A stretch of 64,000 bases of DNA from Toxorhynchites rutilus septentrionalis (taxonomy: Eukaryota; Arthropoda; Insecta; Diptera; Culicidae): positions 3,554,136 through 3,618,135 of the forward strand of contig NC_073746.1 of assembly GCF_029784135.1 (NCBI RefSeq), given 5' to 3'. Below the pieces are notes generated by a model that made no database searches, was not told where the DNA came from, and saw only the letters and a program-made list of their open reading frames with translations. The translations under genes were made by a program, and so were the position numbers. The first letter of the stretch is position 1; every line of letters starts with the position of its first letter. Positions 47,138-56,309 of this stretch are shown in pieces.

Positions 47138-48806
47138 TTTTTTTTTCCCAAAAAATATATTTTATTAAAGCACATGTGGCGTTAGCCTGACGGGGCCGGG
47201 AGTCCAATATTTTGACAATTGTTGTCTTACAACTATGTTAGTAATATGTAACCGATTACTCGCGGTTGGCTCGAGGTTAGTATTACAAGTGTTCTCATAA
47301 TGGATATGTTGCAGTCTTCGATGCTCTGTACGTGTGCCCGACACGGGATACTTCCTATTGGGATGCAGCTGACCATTAATCAGCAACGCCCCCCTAGTCT
47401 GTACCCCATATCTAGCGTGGTGCGTCTTTCTCGACTCGAGGAATCCAGGATAGAATGGTCACTAGCCGGCGCAATCATCAGCTCGTGTAGAGTTGTCATG
47501 AGCGGTACAACCTTTGGCTCTTGTTGAATGATCAGTGGACTGCACAACCTTCGGCCCGTGCATCTGTAAAGAGTGTGTGTATGTATTGCCGCGACTAAGT
47601 AAAAGTTTATCGATCGGATAGGAGGGATATGAAACGGGGACACAACGAAGGAAACATCTAAAAAACGTTGACATCGGCGTTTCTGAGGAACAGGTATAGA
47701 TGAAGCAGAAGATCAGGATCCCGGCTACCTAAGATATCCCGGACGGGGATATCCGATTGTCTGCCTTGTGCTCTCAGTGCTCTAGAGAGCTGAGAGCGAG
47801 CAGTATGGAACCGGATACACGACCAGACAGCATGCTCGATGTCGTGGTAGCCATCGCCACAATCACAAAGATTGTTTGCTGCGAGCCCAATGCGATAGAG
47901 ATGCGCGTTTAGGTTGCAGTGATTGGACATAAGCCGAGATATCACGCGAATGAAATCACGACGTACATTCAATCCCTTGAACCATGCACTCGTCGAGACC
48001 TTAGGGATAATCGTGTGTAACCAACGACCGAACTCATCACCACTCCACATGCGCTGCCAACTTACGAGCGTATACTGACGAGGAATGTGGAAAAATTCAT
48101 TATAGGCAATTTGCCTTTCAAAAAGTGTGCCTTCTGAAGCGCCCACCTTAGCTAGCGAGTCCGCTTTCTCATTCCCCGGAATCGCGCAATGAGAGGGAAC
48201 CCATGCTAAGGTAATCTTGAATAATTTTTCGACCAAAACACTCAATAGTTGTCTTATTCTTGTTAGGAAATAAGATGAGCGTTTATCAACTTTCATTGAG
48301 CGGATTGCCTCTATTAAGCTGAGACTGTCTGAAAAAATGAAGTAGTGGTCGATGGGCAATGTTTCAATGATCCCTAATGCGTAATATATCGCACCCAGTT
48401 CAGCGACATACACGGAACAAGGATCTGTGAGTTTGAAAGAGGCACTGGAATTTTCATTGAAGATGCCGAAGCCAGTGGACCCGTTAATGAATGAACCGTC
48501 AGTAAAGAACATTTTATCAGATCCAACTTTCCCATATTCTGCCGAAAATATCGGCGGAATAGAATCGGAGCGTAGGTGATCTGGGATTCCATGGATTTTT
48601 TGTCGCATGGACAGATCAAAAATGACAGAGGAATTGCAGAAGTATGGGAAGCAAACTTGGTTGGAGATGCCTGGTGAAGGGTGCACGTCGTGGGTAAGGT
48701 ACTCATGGTATAAAGACATAAAACTTGACTGAGGAGTCAGTTGGAGTAGATTTTCGAAGTTATCAATCACCAATGGATTCATGATCTTGCAACGGATGAA
48801 AAAAAA
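47138..48806 (-). mobile_element. 5'-truncated I-like LINE, copy B
   Basis: On the minus strand: end of the polymerase, RNase H, a 3' UTR of about 510 bp, AATAAA, and a poly(A) tail (T-run at 47,138-47,146). It interrupts the long inverted repeat. The target duplication is obscured because both borders are A/T runs. Same family as 31,725-33,463 but clearly diverged from it. Confidence 0.85.
47658..48800 (-). pseudogene. LINE RNase H domain fragment
   Basis: The frame is open from the 5' truncation (about 48,800, residues FIRCKIMNP) to the stop at 47,658. RNase H motifs: FFTDGSFINGS, AELGAIYYAL, FSDSLSLIEAI and WVPSHCAIPGNEKADSLAK, so all acidic positions and the histidine are kept. The C-terminal Cys-His block CDCGDGYHDIEHAVWSC matches copy A. 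The polymerase and endonuclease are absent, so it is not autonomous. No internal stop is seen. Confidence 0.85.
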
Positions 48807-49459
48807 ATTGTTCTAAAAAGTTTTCTTAAATAACTGGGGTTATGACATTGTAGATCTATATTTACATCTATCTATAAAAATATGAAAGTTTGAATGTTTA
48901 TTTCATCGTAAATGTTGGTCACCCTATTTTTGACAACATCAAAATAAGCGCGGTACCATATGTAACAACTTTGTCGAAGAAAGGTTTTGTCTAGAGAATA
49001 ACTGTGGAGCTCTAGATGCTAATTTCCACTTAAATGCACCTCCTGGACCATTGTGCATTGGCGCATAAAATCAATCATTTTTGAAATAAATAAGTTAACG
49101 GATATTTAATCATGTCGCAAATCTTCGGACATTACTACAACACTTAAATGATTGAGCATGCTTTTTTCCTCGAACTAAAACGTAAATGGATGAATAGTTG
49201 CTTGCTGCACATTGCAATGATGACTTTGAACTTCATCCTGTAGTACAAACGTGTATTTTTCTAAAAAATCACATTTACAAATTCTCCTTCTGGATATAGG
49301 AAACAAAATCCCCTTTCTGTTATGTTCTGTGCGAAATAGAACCTGTCGGTTGTGACCCATTCTTCCAAATTAAATCACCATATTTTTCATCATGTATCCT
49401 TCCAATAAACCCTTTTCTAAGGAAGTTGTATCAATTCAATTGTCACATCGGCGTAAAAA

Positions 49460-49731
49460 GTGCACCCGTGGCCGAGTGGTTAACGTCTCACATTATCATG
49501 CCGGGTGTTCGGGTTAGATTCCCGTTCTGGCCGGAGGATTTTTCGTCAGAGAAATTTCCTTCAACTTGCACTGTGGTCACGTGTATTCTAGAGCTTGCCC
49601 CTCGGAATACATTGAAGGCGTGTTATTTGGCTTAAGAAATCTCAACTAAGTATTAATAAATGACGCTAGTTAATGCATTCGTTGAGACGGCAAAAGTTCC
49701 ACAGAGAACGTTAACGCCATTCAAGAAGAAG
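49460..49731 (+). mobile_element. tRNA-derived SINE, copy 3
   Basis: Same head, body and AAG tail as copies 1 and 2, but with box B changed to GGGTTAGATTCCC. A perfect 13-bp target duplication, ATCGGCGTAAAAA, lies at 49,447-49,459 and 49,732-49,744. Confidence 0.92.
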
Positions 49732-49963
49732 ATCGGCGTAAAAAACAATCTGCTGCTGCATTTTCACATATCAAACTATCTGTAAACACCTTTAATTTAT
49801 TAGATAAGCCGTATTTTTTAAGCTGTTGTGAGTTGTGAATTTCTGTGCTAGTTAAGAGTTTACAGTTTTTAGGTCAGAGTTGAGCGTAAAATGAAAATAC
49901 GATTTGTATATAGTGTTCAATTCCTTGAATCGGTTATAGGCCTCTCGCAATATGGCAATATAG

Positions 49964-50392
49964 TCATAAGCCTTTTTTGAACATCTTGGCGTTTTCCGTC
50001 CTTCTCAATTGTTTTACAATCACGTTCGTTTCATCATTCTCGTAAAGTTGCATAACCGTGGGCTTGATATTTTCATCCAGCCCACTGGCTACGCTCAGAC
50101 CAATAGTATAATGCACGCCGCTTTCATTCATATTTATTTTTACTTCCGTTGCCGTATATATAGTTGTATCAAATGTTGTTTTCATTTCCTGTATTGACTG
50201 TATTGCCAAAGTCCATGACTTTGGCAATACAGTCAAGAGTTGAAATTGCTTTGCCCTTTTCGTCTCTCTTCTTGTAAACTTTTCTTTAAAATGCTCAATT
50301 ATTTCATACAATTCGTTGGTTCTATTTTCATCAACTTTCACTTTCGTGTTTACAACAGAGATGTGTTTTCTAATGCTGTTGCTAATGCTCAT
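49964..50392 (-). CDS. Unassigned 142-residue ORF, probably transposon-derived
   Basis: It is charged and soluble, with no signal peptide or membrane segment. The segment RRETKRAKQFQLLTVLPKSW resembles, from memory, a motif in unannotated repetitive insect proteins, but I cannot name the family. Immediately after it the frame crosses a perfect palindrome (50,194-50,236), so the next residues (TLAIQS) are encoded by an inverted copy of the preceding bases. Neighbours are a SINE and a mariner element, and no splice or promoter context is visible. It is probably a fragment of a decayed mobile-element gene. Confidence 0.35.
   Translation of the reverse strand: MSISNSIRKHISVVNTKVKVDENRTNELYEIIEHFKEKFTRRETKRAKQFQLLTVLPKSWTLAIQSIQEMKTTFDTTIYTATEVKINMNESGVHYTIGLSVASGLDENIKPTVMQLYENDETNVIVKQLRRTENAKMFKKGL
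50194..50236. repeat. Perfect palindrome, 20-bp arms, 3-base loop
   Basis: The arms at 50,194-50,213 and 50,217-50,236 are exact reverse complements around CAT. It lies within the unassigned ORF and keeps it open. Confidence 0.95.
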
Positions 50393-51361
50393 GACATCTT
50401 GTGATATTTCTTCATGATATAATTAGCAGAAATAATCTTTGTCCTATCTATTGGCGCTACGAGTATGATTAAGATTGATCCGTTGAAAATATCAATATTA
50501 GCTATTTGGATGTATTCAGGAACGCTAGAGTCTGTTGTCTCAATTTATGTTGCTGACGTTGCTTCTAATAATTACCTCTATTCTGTAATTCGATCGATTC
50601 GAAATATTTCTTACGACTTCATATAATTCCATTCTGTATTCCGTTCGAGTTGTTTTTGCATTTCGTTCGATCAGTTTCTCTTTCAACATTAAATGGGCAA
50701 AACGTTCGAAATAGAGAATGCAAAATTATAACTCGAAGGAAATAATGGTTTCGAATGAAATAGAAATCCGTCGGAATATAGAATAGGGCTGAATGTCTCC
50801 TGACTAGGAACTTTCGTGTGGGAGCTCGTTGACTCTATTGGAGTTGTTAAAGTCGTTTGTTTGTTGCTATTGTTTGTTGATCGGGATCGTTCATACAAAT
50901 ATCTTCCTCTCTACTAATTGATAATTCATCACTACTAGACAGGACAGCTCGCACGACACAAATTTTAATTTTTTTATCAAGCGGATTTTCTTCTACAAAC
51001 CATCACTTCATGCTTCTCTTCAGATATCTCTATTTACTCTCACTTGTTCAACACTTGCTTGTTACATGTTTATCGCTTGATCGTGTCTTTGCTGCATCAG
51101 TACTGTTTTATATACCAACATGGGTACTTCAAACAACTATTAGGTACGTTTCAGTCTGACCACAAAAAATATATTAACGTACATATTTGTAGAAAACATC
51201 AGGTTCGTTCGTGTTAGACAACTGTTATTATTTTCGATCTAGACATATTCCATTCTCTTAAATCGATTTAAATATATTTATTCCAAAAAGTAATAATTAT
51301 TATAGTAATAAGTTTTTTTTTTTCATATTAATCCACAATATATATTTTTTTACACAACATA
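50393..51361. other. About 1 kb without a recognisable gene
   Basis: No coding region is seen. Several CGTTCGAAAT / ATTTCGTTCG-like words near 50.58-50.77 kb suggest a small inverted structure, but it is too imperfect to call. Confidence 0.4.
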
Positions 51362-52633
51362 AAGGTTGTGTCACATCAAATTGCATCACGGAAAAAACGC
51401 TGTAGAAATTTAATTTTTAGGAATTATATCTTCAGCTTTCGCTTATAATCAGATAAGAGTGTATAGATCACGTTGGCCATGCTTCACTGTCAATTTTTCG
51501 TAAATTTGGAAAAATGTCGTCGAACGAAAACGAGCGTCGTGAATTAATCCTGTGCACTCATTTCGAGAATCCGGAGTTGTCACATCGGGACATCGGTAAG
51601 ATGCTGGGAATCATCCAATCCACGGTCAGCAGAGTACTAAAACGATACTTCGAGAACCTAACCATCGACCGGAAGGTGAAGAACGGCAAAAATGGATGCT
51701 CCGTCAGTGAAAAAGATCACAAGCGCGTAGTTAAGCAGTTTAGACGTGATCCGAGAAGTTCGGTCCGGGATGTCGCCAATAAGCTGAATTTGTCAAGTTC
51801 ATTCGTCCAGCGGACCAAGCAGCGGGAGAGCCTGCGTACATACAAGGTTCAGAAGGCTCCTAACCGCGACGAAAGGCAAAACATGGTGGGGAAGACGCGA
51901 GCCCGGAAGCTGTACACCGAAATGCTGACGAAGCCGCATTGCCTGGTAATGGACGATGAAACCTACGTCAAAGCGGACTTTCGTCAGCTGCCGGGCCTGT
52001 TGTTCTTCTCCGCAGAGGACAAATTCAGCGTTCCGGAGGAGATTCGCTAGCAGAAACTATCCAAGTTTGCCAAAAAGTACATGGTGTGGCAAGCGATCTG
52101 CTCTTGCGGAAAGCGGAGCGCCCCCTTCGTGATGACCGGCACGGTAAACGGGCAGGTTTACCTTAAGGAGTGCCTACAGAAGAGCTTACTATCACTATTG
52201 AAGCAGCACGAGGGCCCGACCATCTTCTGGCCGGATCTCGCTTCGTGCCACTATTCAAAGGACGTGTTGGAGTGGTACGAAGCCAACGGGGTCACCTTCG
52301 TGCCAAAGGAAATGAACCCGCCCAACGCCGGAGCTTCGCCCAATAGAGAAATATTGGGCGATTATGAAGCAGGCCCTCCGGAAGAACCCAAAAGTTGTCA
52401 AATCGGAGGCGGACTTCAAGAGAAAATGGATTTCTGTTGTACAGAACCTTAAGGACTGGGTAAAGAGGAAGGTGCGAGCATACGGGCTTGGGCTCGAAGT
52501 ATGAATAAAAAGAAAATGCCAAAAGTTGTTTAATAGTTTTTATTTTACTGTCTAAAATTTTCAAAAGGATCGGTCTACTGGGCGAATTTCTACAGCGTTT
52601 TTTCCGTGATGCAATTTGATGTGACACACCCTT
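51362..52633 (+). mobile_element. Tc1/mariner-superfamily element (copy 2), well-conserved TIRs
   Basis: 1,272 bp flanked by TA (51,360-51,361 and 52,634-52,635). The TIRs are about 50 bp, beginning AAGGTTGTGTCACATC on the left and AAGGGTGTGTCACATC on the right, with apparently one mismatch. Such TIRs suggest a fairly recent insertion. It encodes one broken transposase. Confidence 0.92.
51514..52504 (+). pseudogene. Mariner-like transposase with one stop and one frameshift
   Basis: ATG at 51,514. The first 178 codons hold a paired-type helix-turn-helix N-terminus (SHRDIGKMLGIIQSTVSRVL) and the first catalytic motif VMDDETY. A TAG at 52,048-52,050 interrupts; the same frame continues with YMVWQAICSCGK and FWPDLASCHY (second Asp). 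Near 52,330 the frame shifts, after which RPIEKYWAIMK supplies the Glu and the frame runs to TGA at 52,502. The spacing is DD37E if two bases were lost, or DD36E if one was gained. Not functional as it stands. Confidence 0.88.
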
Positions 52634-53885
52634 TAATACCGTAAAAACTTACCACATCATTTAATCGACTGAAGCGTTGCAGTCGTAAATTATCTATTCT
52701 CCTAGAAAAATTAACTTCTAGGTTAAAAAGACTCGAAGACCATTCGAAAACGGCCAGAAGTTGAGAAATTTCATTTAAAATCACTGTATCTCAGGAACTG
52801 GATCATTTCGCAATTTTTTTCCGGAAACATTTTTGTCTGAAAATTACGCATACTTTTATAAAATCGGGTCAAAGAAACAATTAGAAGAAATTTTTCTTAA
52901 AAAATTCCAAAATCAACCTTGTTTCAATTACAACTTCGCTATCCATTATTTTTCCATTTTGGCACACAGTGCAATAAACTTCATTAGTTACCCGCTGCAA
53001 CATATCCAAATATAAAGCAAAAAGAAAATTTTTTTTGAGAAAATCCAGTTTCAAGTGTGATTTTCGAAATAAAATAAAAATGAAACATTTTTTTAACAGT
53101 GCATATTTTGTCCATTTAATTCCAAAAATAACCTAAGACATTGCGGAAGACACCAAATCATCAGACGAACCGTTTATGAGTTTTATTAGGTTGAAAATTT
53201 CCAGGCAATCTTCGTTTAGGCCCTGCTCAAAAATGAGTCTAGAGTCAAAACAGAAACCGATGATACAAATTGTCCTTTTTAGTCATAAAGGATGGGTCTG
53301 CAAAATTTGAGCCAAATGAAAAAATACTAAAAAAGCGACCTTCGAATTCAAAAGGAATCGCTCAGCAATTTTTATCAAGATGTTTTTTACATAAACTTCT
53401 AGAAGTAATTGACATTATTTTGAAATCATTTATCGGTTTTCAATTCACTCGCTGCGCGCAAACGCTATGGGTGAAGGAGATTTGTTTTTGTCAAATTAGG
53501 ATTTTTGACTCGATCATAACAAGTTTGCCCGACCTGAATGAATTAGCTGATACAGATATTCGTAATTCGAGAGTAAGAAGTAAACGATTTTCGTCATCTT
53601 GCCCATGTATGTGCCCGGGAAAATGTTTATCATTTTTAACTGTTTTCAGGAGCTTGATTGCGTTGATCTCAAAAATCAGCTGAAATGAAATTTGTCAATG
53701 AAATCGAACCATATTGGATAGTGATCTGTCATGGCCAAATGATTCAGGCTCAACAAAACATTCCGCAAGGAACTCCAAATCCACACCTACCGAAACCGAA
53801 AAGTGCTTCTCAAAAGCCGTCCCCGTTTGGCAAGAAACACAGAGAAAAAAAAGACGGGTGGGTAATGTCGGGGACATAACCGGAG
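52634..53885. other. 1.25 kb without a gene; includes a dispersed repeat
   Basis: About 53,400-53,660 is related to 41,560-42,190 plus 45,205-45,300, sharing GTAATTGACA, TTTTGAAATC, GTAAACGATTTT and TATGTGCCCG, and lacks the 3-kb insertion found there. No host coding region is seen. Confidence 0.45.
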
Positions 53886-54029
53886 TGACGTAGGACTATA
53901 CAAAGGGGACAGCTTTTGTTAAATATATATTTTAAATATATTGTTTTATTTTCTTCTCCTACGTGAATACCTACCTATCTACCTGAAAAATGGATTAGTT
54001 TACTGTTTACTCTTTATGAATATGTTGAT

Positions 54030-54045
54030 GGTTCTGAAAAGAACC
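54030..54045 (-). promoter_or_regulatory. Histone mRNA 3' stem-loop (minus strand)
   Basis: The 16 bases GGTTCTTTTCAGAACC fit the replication-dependent histone consensus GGYYCUUUUCAGRRCC exactly, with CCAAA on the 5' side. It lies about 210 bp downstream of the recognisable H2A homology. Confidence 0.85.
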
Positions 54046-54060
54046 TTTGGTGTTGTGTTT

Positions 54061-54211
54061 TTGTTATCACTCGATATTCCCATCTTGTTCGGTTAAACCT
54101 TCCTGTTTAGCTATTGCGTTTGCCACTCGCCACAGCTTTCACAGTTGGAAAATTTCTTCCCATCCAGCTTGTGACATATTGTTCAGTAAATTACATTTAA
54201 TGCGACGTGCC
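54061..54211. repeat. Internal direct duplication, copy 1 (partner at 54,798-54,950)
   Basis: Contains ATCACTCGATATTCCCATC, GCCACTCGCCACAGC and CATCCAGCTTGTGACATA. The second copy is nearly identical up to the word CGTCGCATT. Confidence 0.85.
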
Positions 54212-54249
54212 GGAGAAACACTTTGCCACTCACTGAAACTAATTGTTGC

Positions 54250-54520
54250 CTTGATGAGCGCCGAACCAAAGCTGCTCTGTTCTTGATGCGGGTTTTCTGA
54301 TTGTCGTGAGCAGCTTTGCAAGCCAACTCGAGCACTCCGACGGCCGATACTCTATAATCCCTGTTAGGTATACTGGTGCTCCGGCACCAATCCGTTCGGC
54401 CTAGTTACCCTTGCGGAGCAATCAGTGAATGCGACCAACAGGGAACTGGAGACCTCCACGGTTCGAGTGAGACTTTGCCTTTCCCTTAACTTGTCCTCCT
54501 TTGTTACGTCCACGATGCCG
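54250..54520 (-). pseudogene. Histone H2A pseudogene, copy 1
   Basis: On the minus strand the frame from 54,514 reads [14 protein letters not shown] and then [11 protein letters not shown], a stop, LLRKGN, a stop, AERIGAGAPVYL. This matches the H2A N-terminal tail and first helices. After a frame change it continues with VLELACKAAHDNQKTRI, matching the H2A helix 3 region. The ATG is lost, two stops and at least one frameshift are present, and the C-terminus is unrecognisable. A TATA box lies upstream and a histone stem-loop downstream, so the copy came from genomic DNA. Confidence 0.85.
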
Positions 54521-54585
54521 ATGCCGTATAATCACACGGGTTTACGGTTTGAAAGAAAATAAGATATTTTTTTGGGGTCCGCGTG

Positions 54586-54592
54586 TTTTATA
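54586..54592 (-). promoter_or_regulatory. TATA box of the H2A pseudogene copy 1
   Basis: TATAAAA on the minus strand, about 70 bp upstream of the H2A-like frame, followed by TTCAAACCGTA. Copy 2 has ATTCAAACCGTA in the same place. This is consistent with a former histone core promoter. Confidence 0.6.
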
Positions 54593-54752
54593 CTCTAGCG
54601 GTACACACTCACAGGATAGAGACAAATCGGCAGACTCAGCCAGAGGGGCGAGTCCAACGAGACGAACGAATGAGCGTTAAAAGGGAGCGATGGCAAACAA
54701 ATACATTCATTACGATTTGTTCGCTCGTTTGATTCACATGCAGGCTAAAAAG

Positions 54753-54768
54753 GGTCCTTTTCAGGATC
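54753..54768 (+). promoter_or_regulatory. Histone-type 3' stem-loop (plus strand), one stem mismatch
   Basis: GGTCCTTTTCAGGATC differs from the histone consensus at one stem position and is followed by ACAAAA and a purine-rich AAAGAG about 20 bases on, like a histone downstream element. No histone coding sequence is left just upstream. It may be the stub of a divergent partner gene such as H2B (inference). Confidence 0.6.
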
Positions 54769-54797
54769 ACAAAATTATCTTCAATCTAAAGAGTTTA

Positions 54798-54950
54798 TTG
54801 TTTTGTTATCACTCGATATCCCCATCTTGTTCGGCTAAACCTTGCTGTTTAGCGATTGCATTTGCCACTCGCCACAGCTTTCACAGTTGGAAAATTTCTT
54901 CCCATCCAGCTTGTGACATATTTTACAGTAAATTACATTCAATGGCACGT
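54798..54950. repeat. Internal direct duplication, copy 2
   Basis: Near-identical to 54,061-54,211, diverging at its right end. Confidence 0.85.
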
Positions 54951-55499
54951 CGCATTACCACCATTCAATGTCGCATTGGAGGGAATTTTAACCTGTAATT
55001 GAACATTTGCGATGACAGTGGTACAGTGTCGACTTTCAATGTGGGGTCATAATTTGGACCCCGCACTCTATGTTTACAAAAATGTCCAACTAAATAAGTC
55101 GCATTACATGTCCGTCCAATTAGCTAAATGTCGAACTAATAGTAAATTACTGTACTTTCAATCTGGAAACAATTTAAGAATTGGTGAAAATTGAATAATC
55201 AGGAAAGACCCCAACTATCAATAAGCTCAGAACAACTGCCAAATTCAGATACTCATCAGATCCTGGCAAACAAATTATGAAAAAATCAATTTGTGTTTTA
55301 TTATTATTTTGGATAATGTTTTGAAAGCATTGAACTGTATTTCCTGAACTCTTTTTTGGAAGGTTTAATGGCAAAAACCATTTCGAACGCCCTCGATGCC
55401 GCCTTGTTCTGGATTTGCCACCAAAGCAGTTTGTATAAAGAACAAACTTTTTTCTACTGCTACCTGATGCCGTTTTGCGATTGCGTTTGCCACTCGCCA

Positions 55500-55763
55500 C
55501 TCGCTGCAACTGCCTGTTGTCTTGATGTCCACCGAACCGAATGTGTTCTGTTCCGAATGCGGGTTTTCTTATCGTCGCGAGCAGCTTTGCCAGCTAACTC
55601 AATCATTTCGGCGGCCGAAACTATATAACGCCGGCTAGGTGGACTGGTGCACTGGTACTAACGCGCTCGGCCTAGCTACTCTTGCGGGGAACTTCAGATC
55701 AACACGGTTCGAGAGGGATTTTGCCTTTCCCTTCACTTTTGCTCCTTTACCATGTCCAGACAT
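55500..55763 (-). pseudogene. Histone H2A pseudogene, copy 2
   Basis: The ATG at 55,761-55,763 starts MSGHGKGAKVKGKAKSLSNR, a clear H2A N-terminus. An internal deletion and frame changes follow, then about 55,550-55,635 reads AAEMIELAGKAARDDKKTRI in one frame, matching H2A helix 3 and the loop after it. An in-frame stop and the missing core rule out function. The 5' flank keeps an ATTCAAACCGTA block shared with copy 1 and, further up near 56,020, a CCAATCAAAA box. Copies 1 and 2 have decayed independently. Confidence 0.85.
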
Positions 55764-56309
55764 GGTTGCTTGGGTTGGTTTGTTGATGTGTTGTGATGCG
55801 AACCGATGTGGTGTACGGTTTGAATGAGAATGATCGTTACGGCAGCGGAGCGGGGATTTTTAAGCTGACTGGCTGGCTCGAGAATTACGCATGTGTGAGA
55901 CTGCGACCAATGTTTCGTTCATTTTTTTCTTTTTCCTTTCCAATCGTGCTTCATTCTATTTCGCTGCTGCTCTGGTTGCCCGTTTTGGTCGGTACGATTT
56001 GAGGAGCACAAAATGGACCAATCAAAAATGGGCACATAGTGCATTTTGACAATGATTGATATTTCATAATTATTCAATTATTTATCTCAAGAAAAATGAA
56101 ATGTTATTCGTTATGATAGATGTGTAGATATATTTCCTATCAATTGATGCAAAAACCTTTGCGATCTATGGAGAAATGCTCGAGTTATAAGCGTTCCAAT
56201 CTTGCATTCCATCCATCCAGCGTTCCATCTTGCATTTTTTCCTACTTGTTCAGTACCTAGATTTCCATTTCACCCCCTATATCTTCCGGTTAGACGTAGT
56301 CCTACGTCA

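Larger units (their letters stand above)
45606..49057. repeat. 1.8-kb long inverted repeat, interrupted by a LINE
   Basis: The left arm starts TGCACAATGGTCCAGGAG at 45,606 and the right arm ends with its inverted form at 49,057. Mirrored blocks include AGCTCTAGATGC/AGCTC, TTGCGATGCAG with ACTTGCCAATATCGCAACTC, and CATAATGTGGGATTTCC. Removing 47,138-48,806 leaves about 1,790 bp with a symmetry axis near 46.5 kb. Smaller palindromes are nested inside, one centred near 46,225. There is no coding region of its own. A read-through transcript could fold into a long dsRNA hairpin. Confidence 0.75.
53886..56309. mobile_element. TIR element carrying histone H2A-derived sequence
   Basis: The outer 13 bp, TGACGTAGGACTA (53,886-53,898) and its inverted form (56,297-56,309), are identical. 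The right end, about 280 bp, aligns with that of the element at 26,854-28,093, so this is one family. The interior holds two H2A pseudogenes on the minus strand, a histone stem-loop on each strand, a TATA box, and a 150-bp direct duplication (about 54,061-54,211 and 54,798-54,950). No transposase is present. Either the element captured part of a divergent histone gene cluster, or a histone fragment was later inserted into it. Confidence 0.65.

Noticed and set aside
55170..55480. Second minus-strand stem-loop or H2B homology downstream of H2A copy 2
   Set aside because: No CTTTTCAG loop was found, and the translations in three frames do not match a histone.
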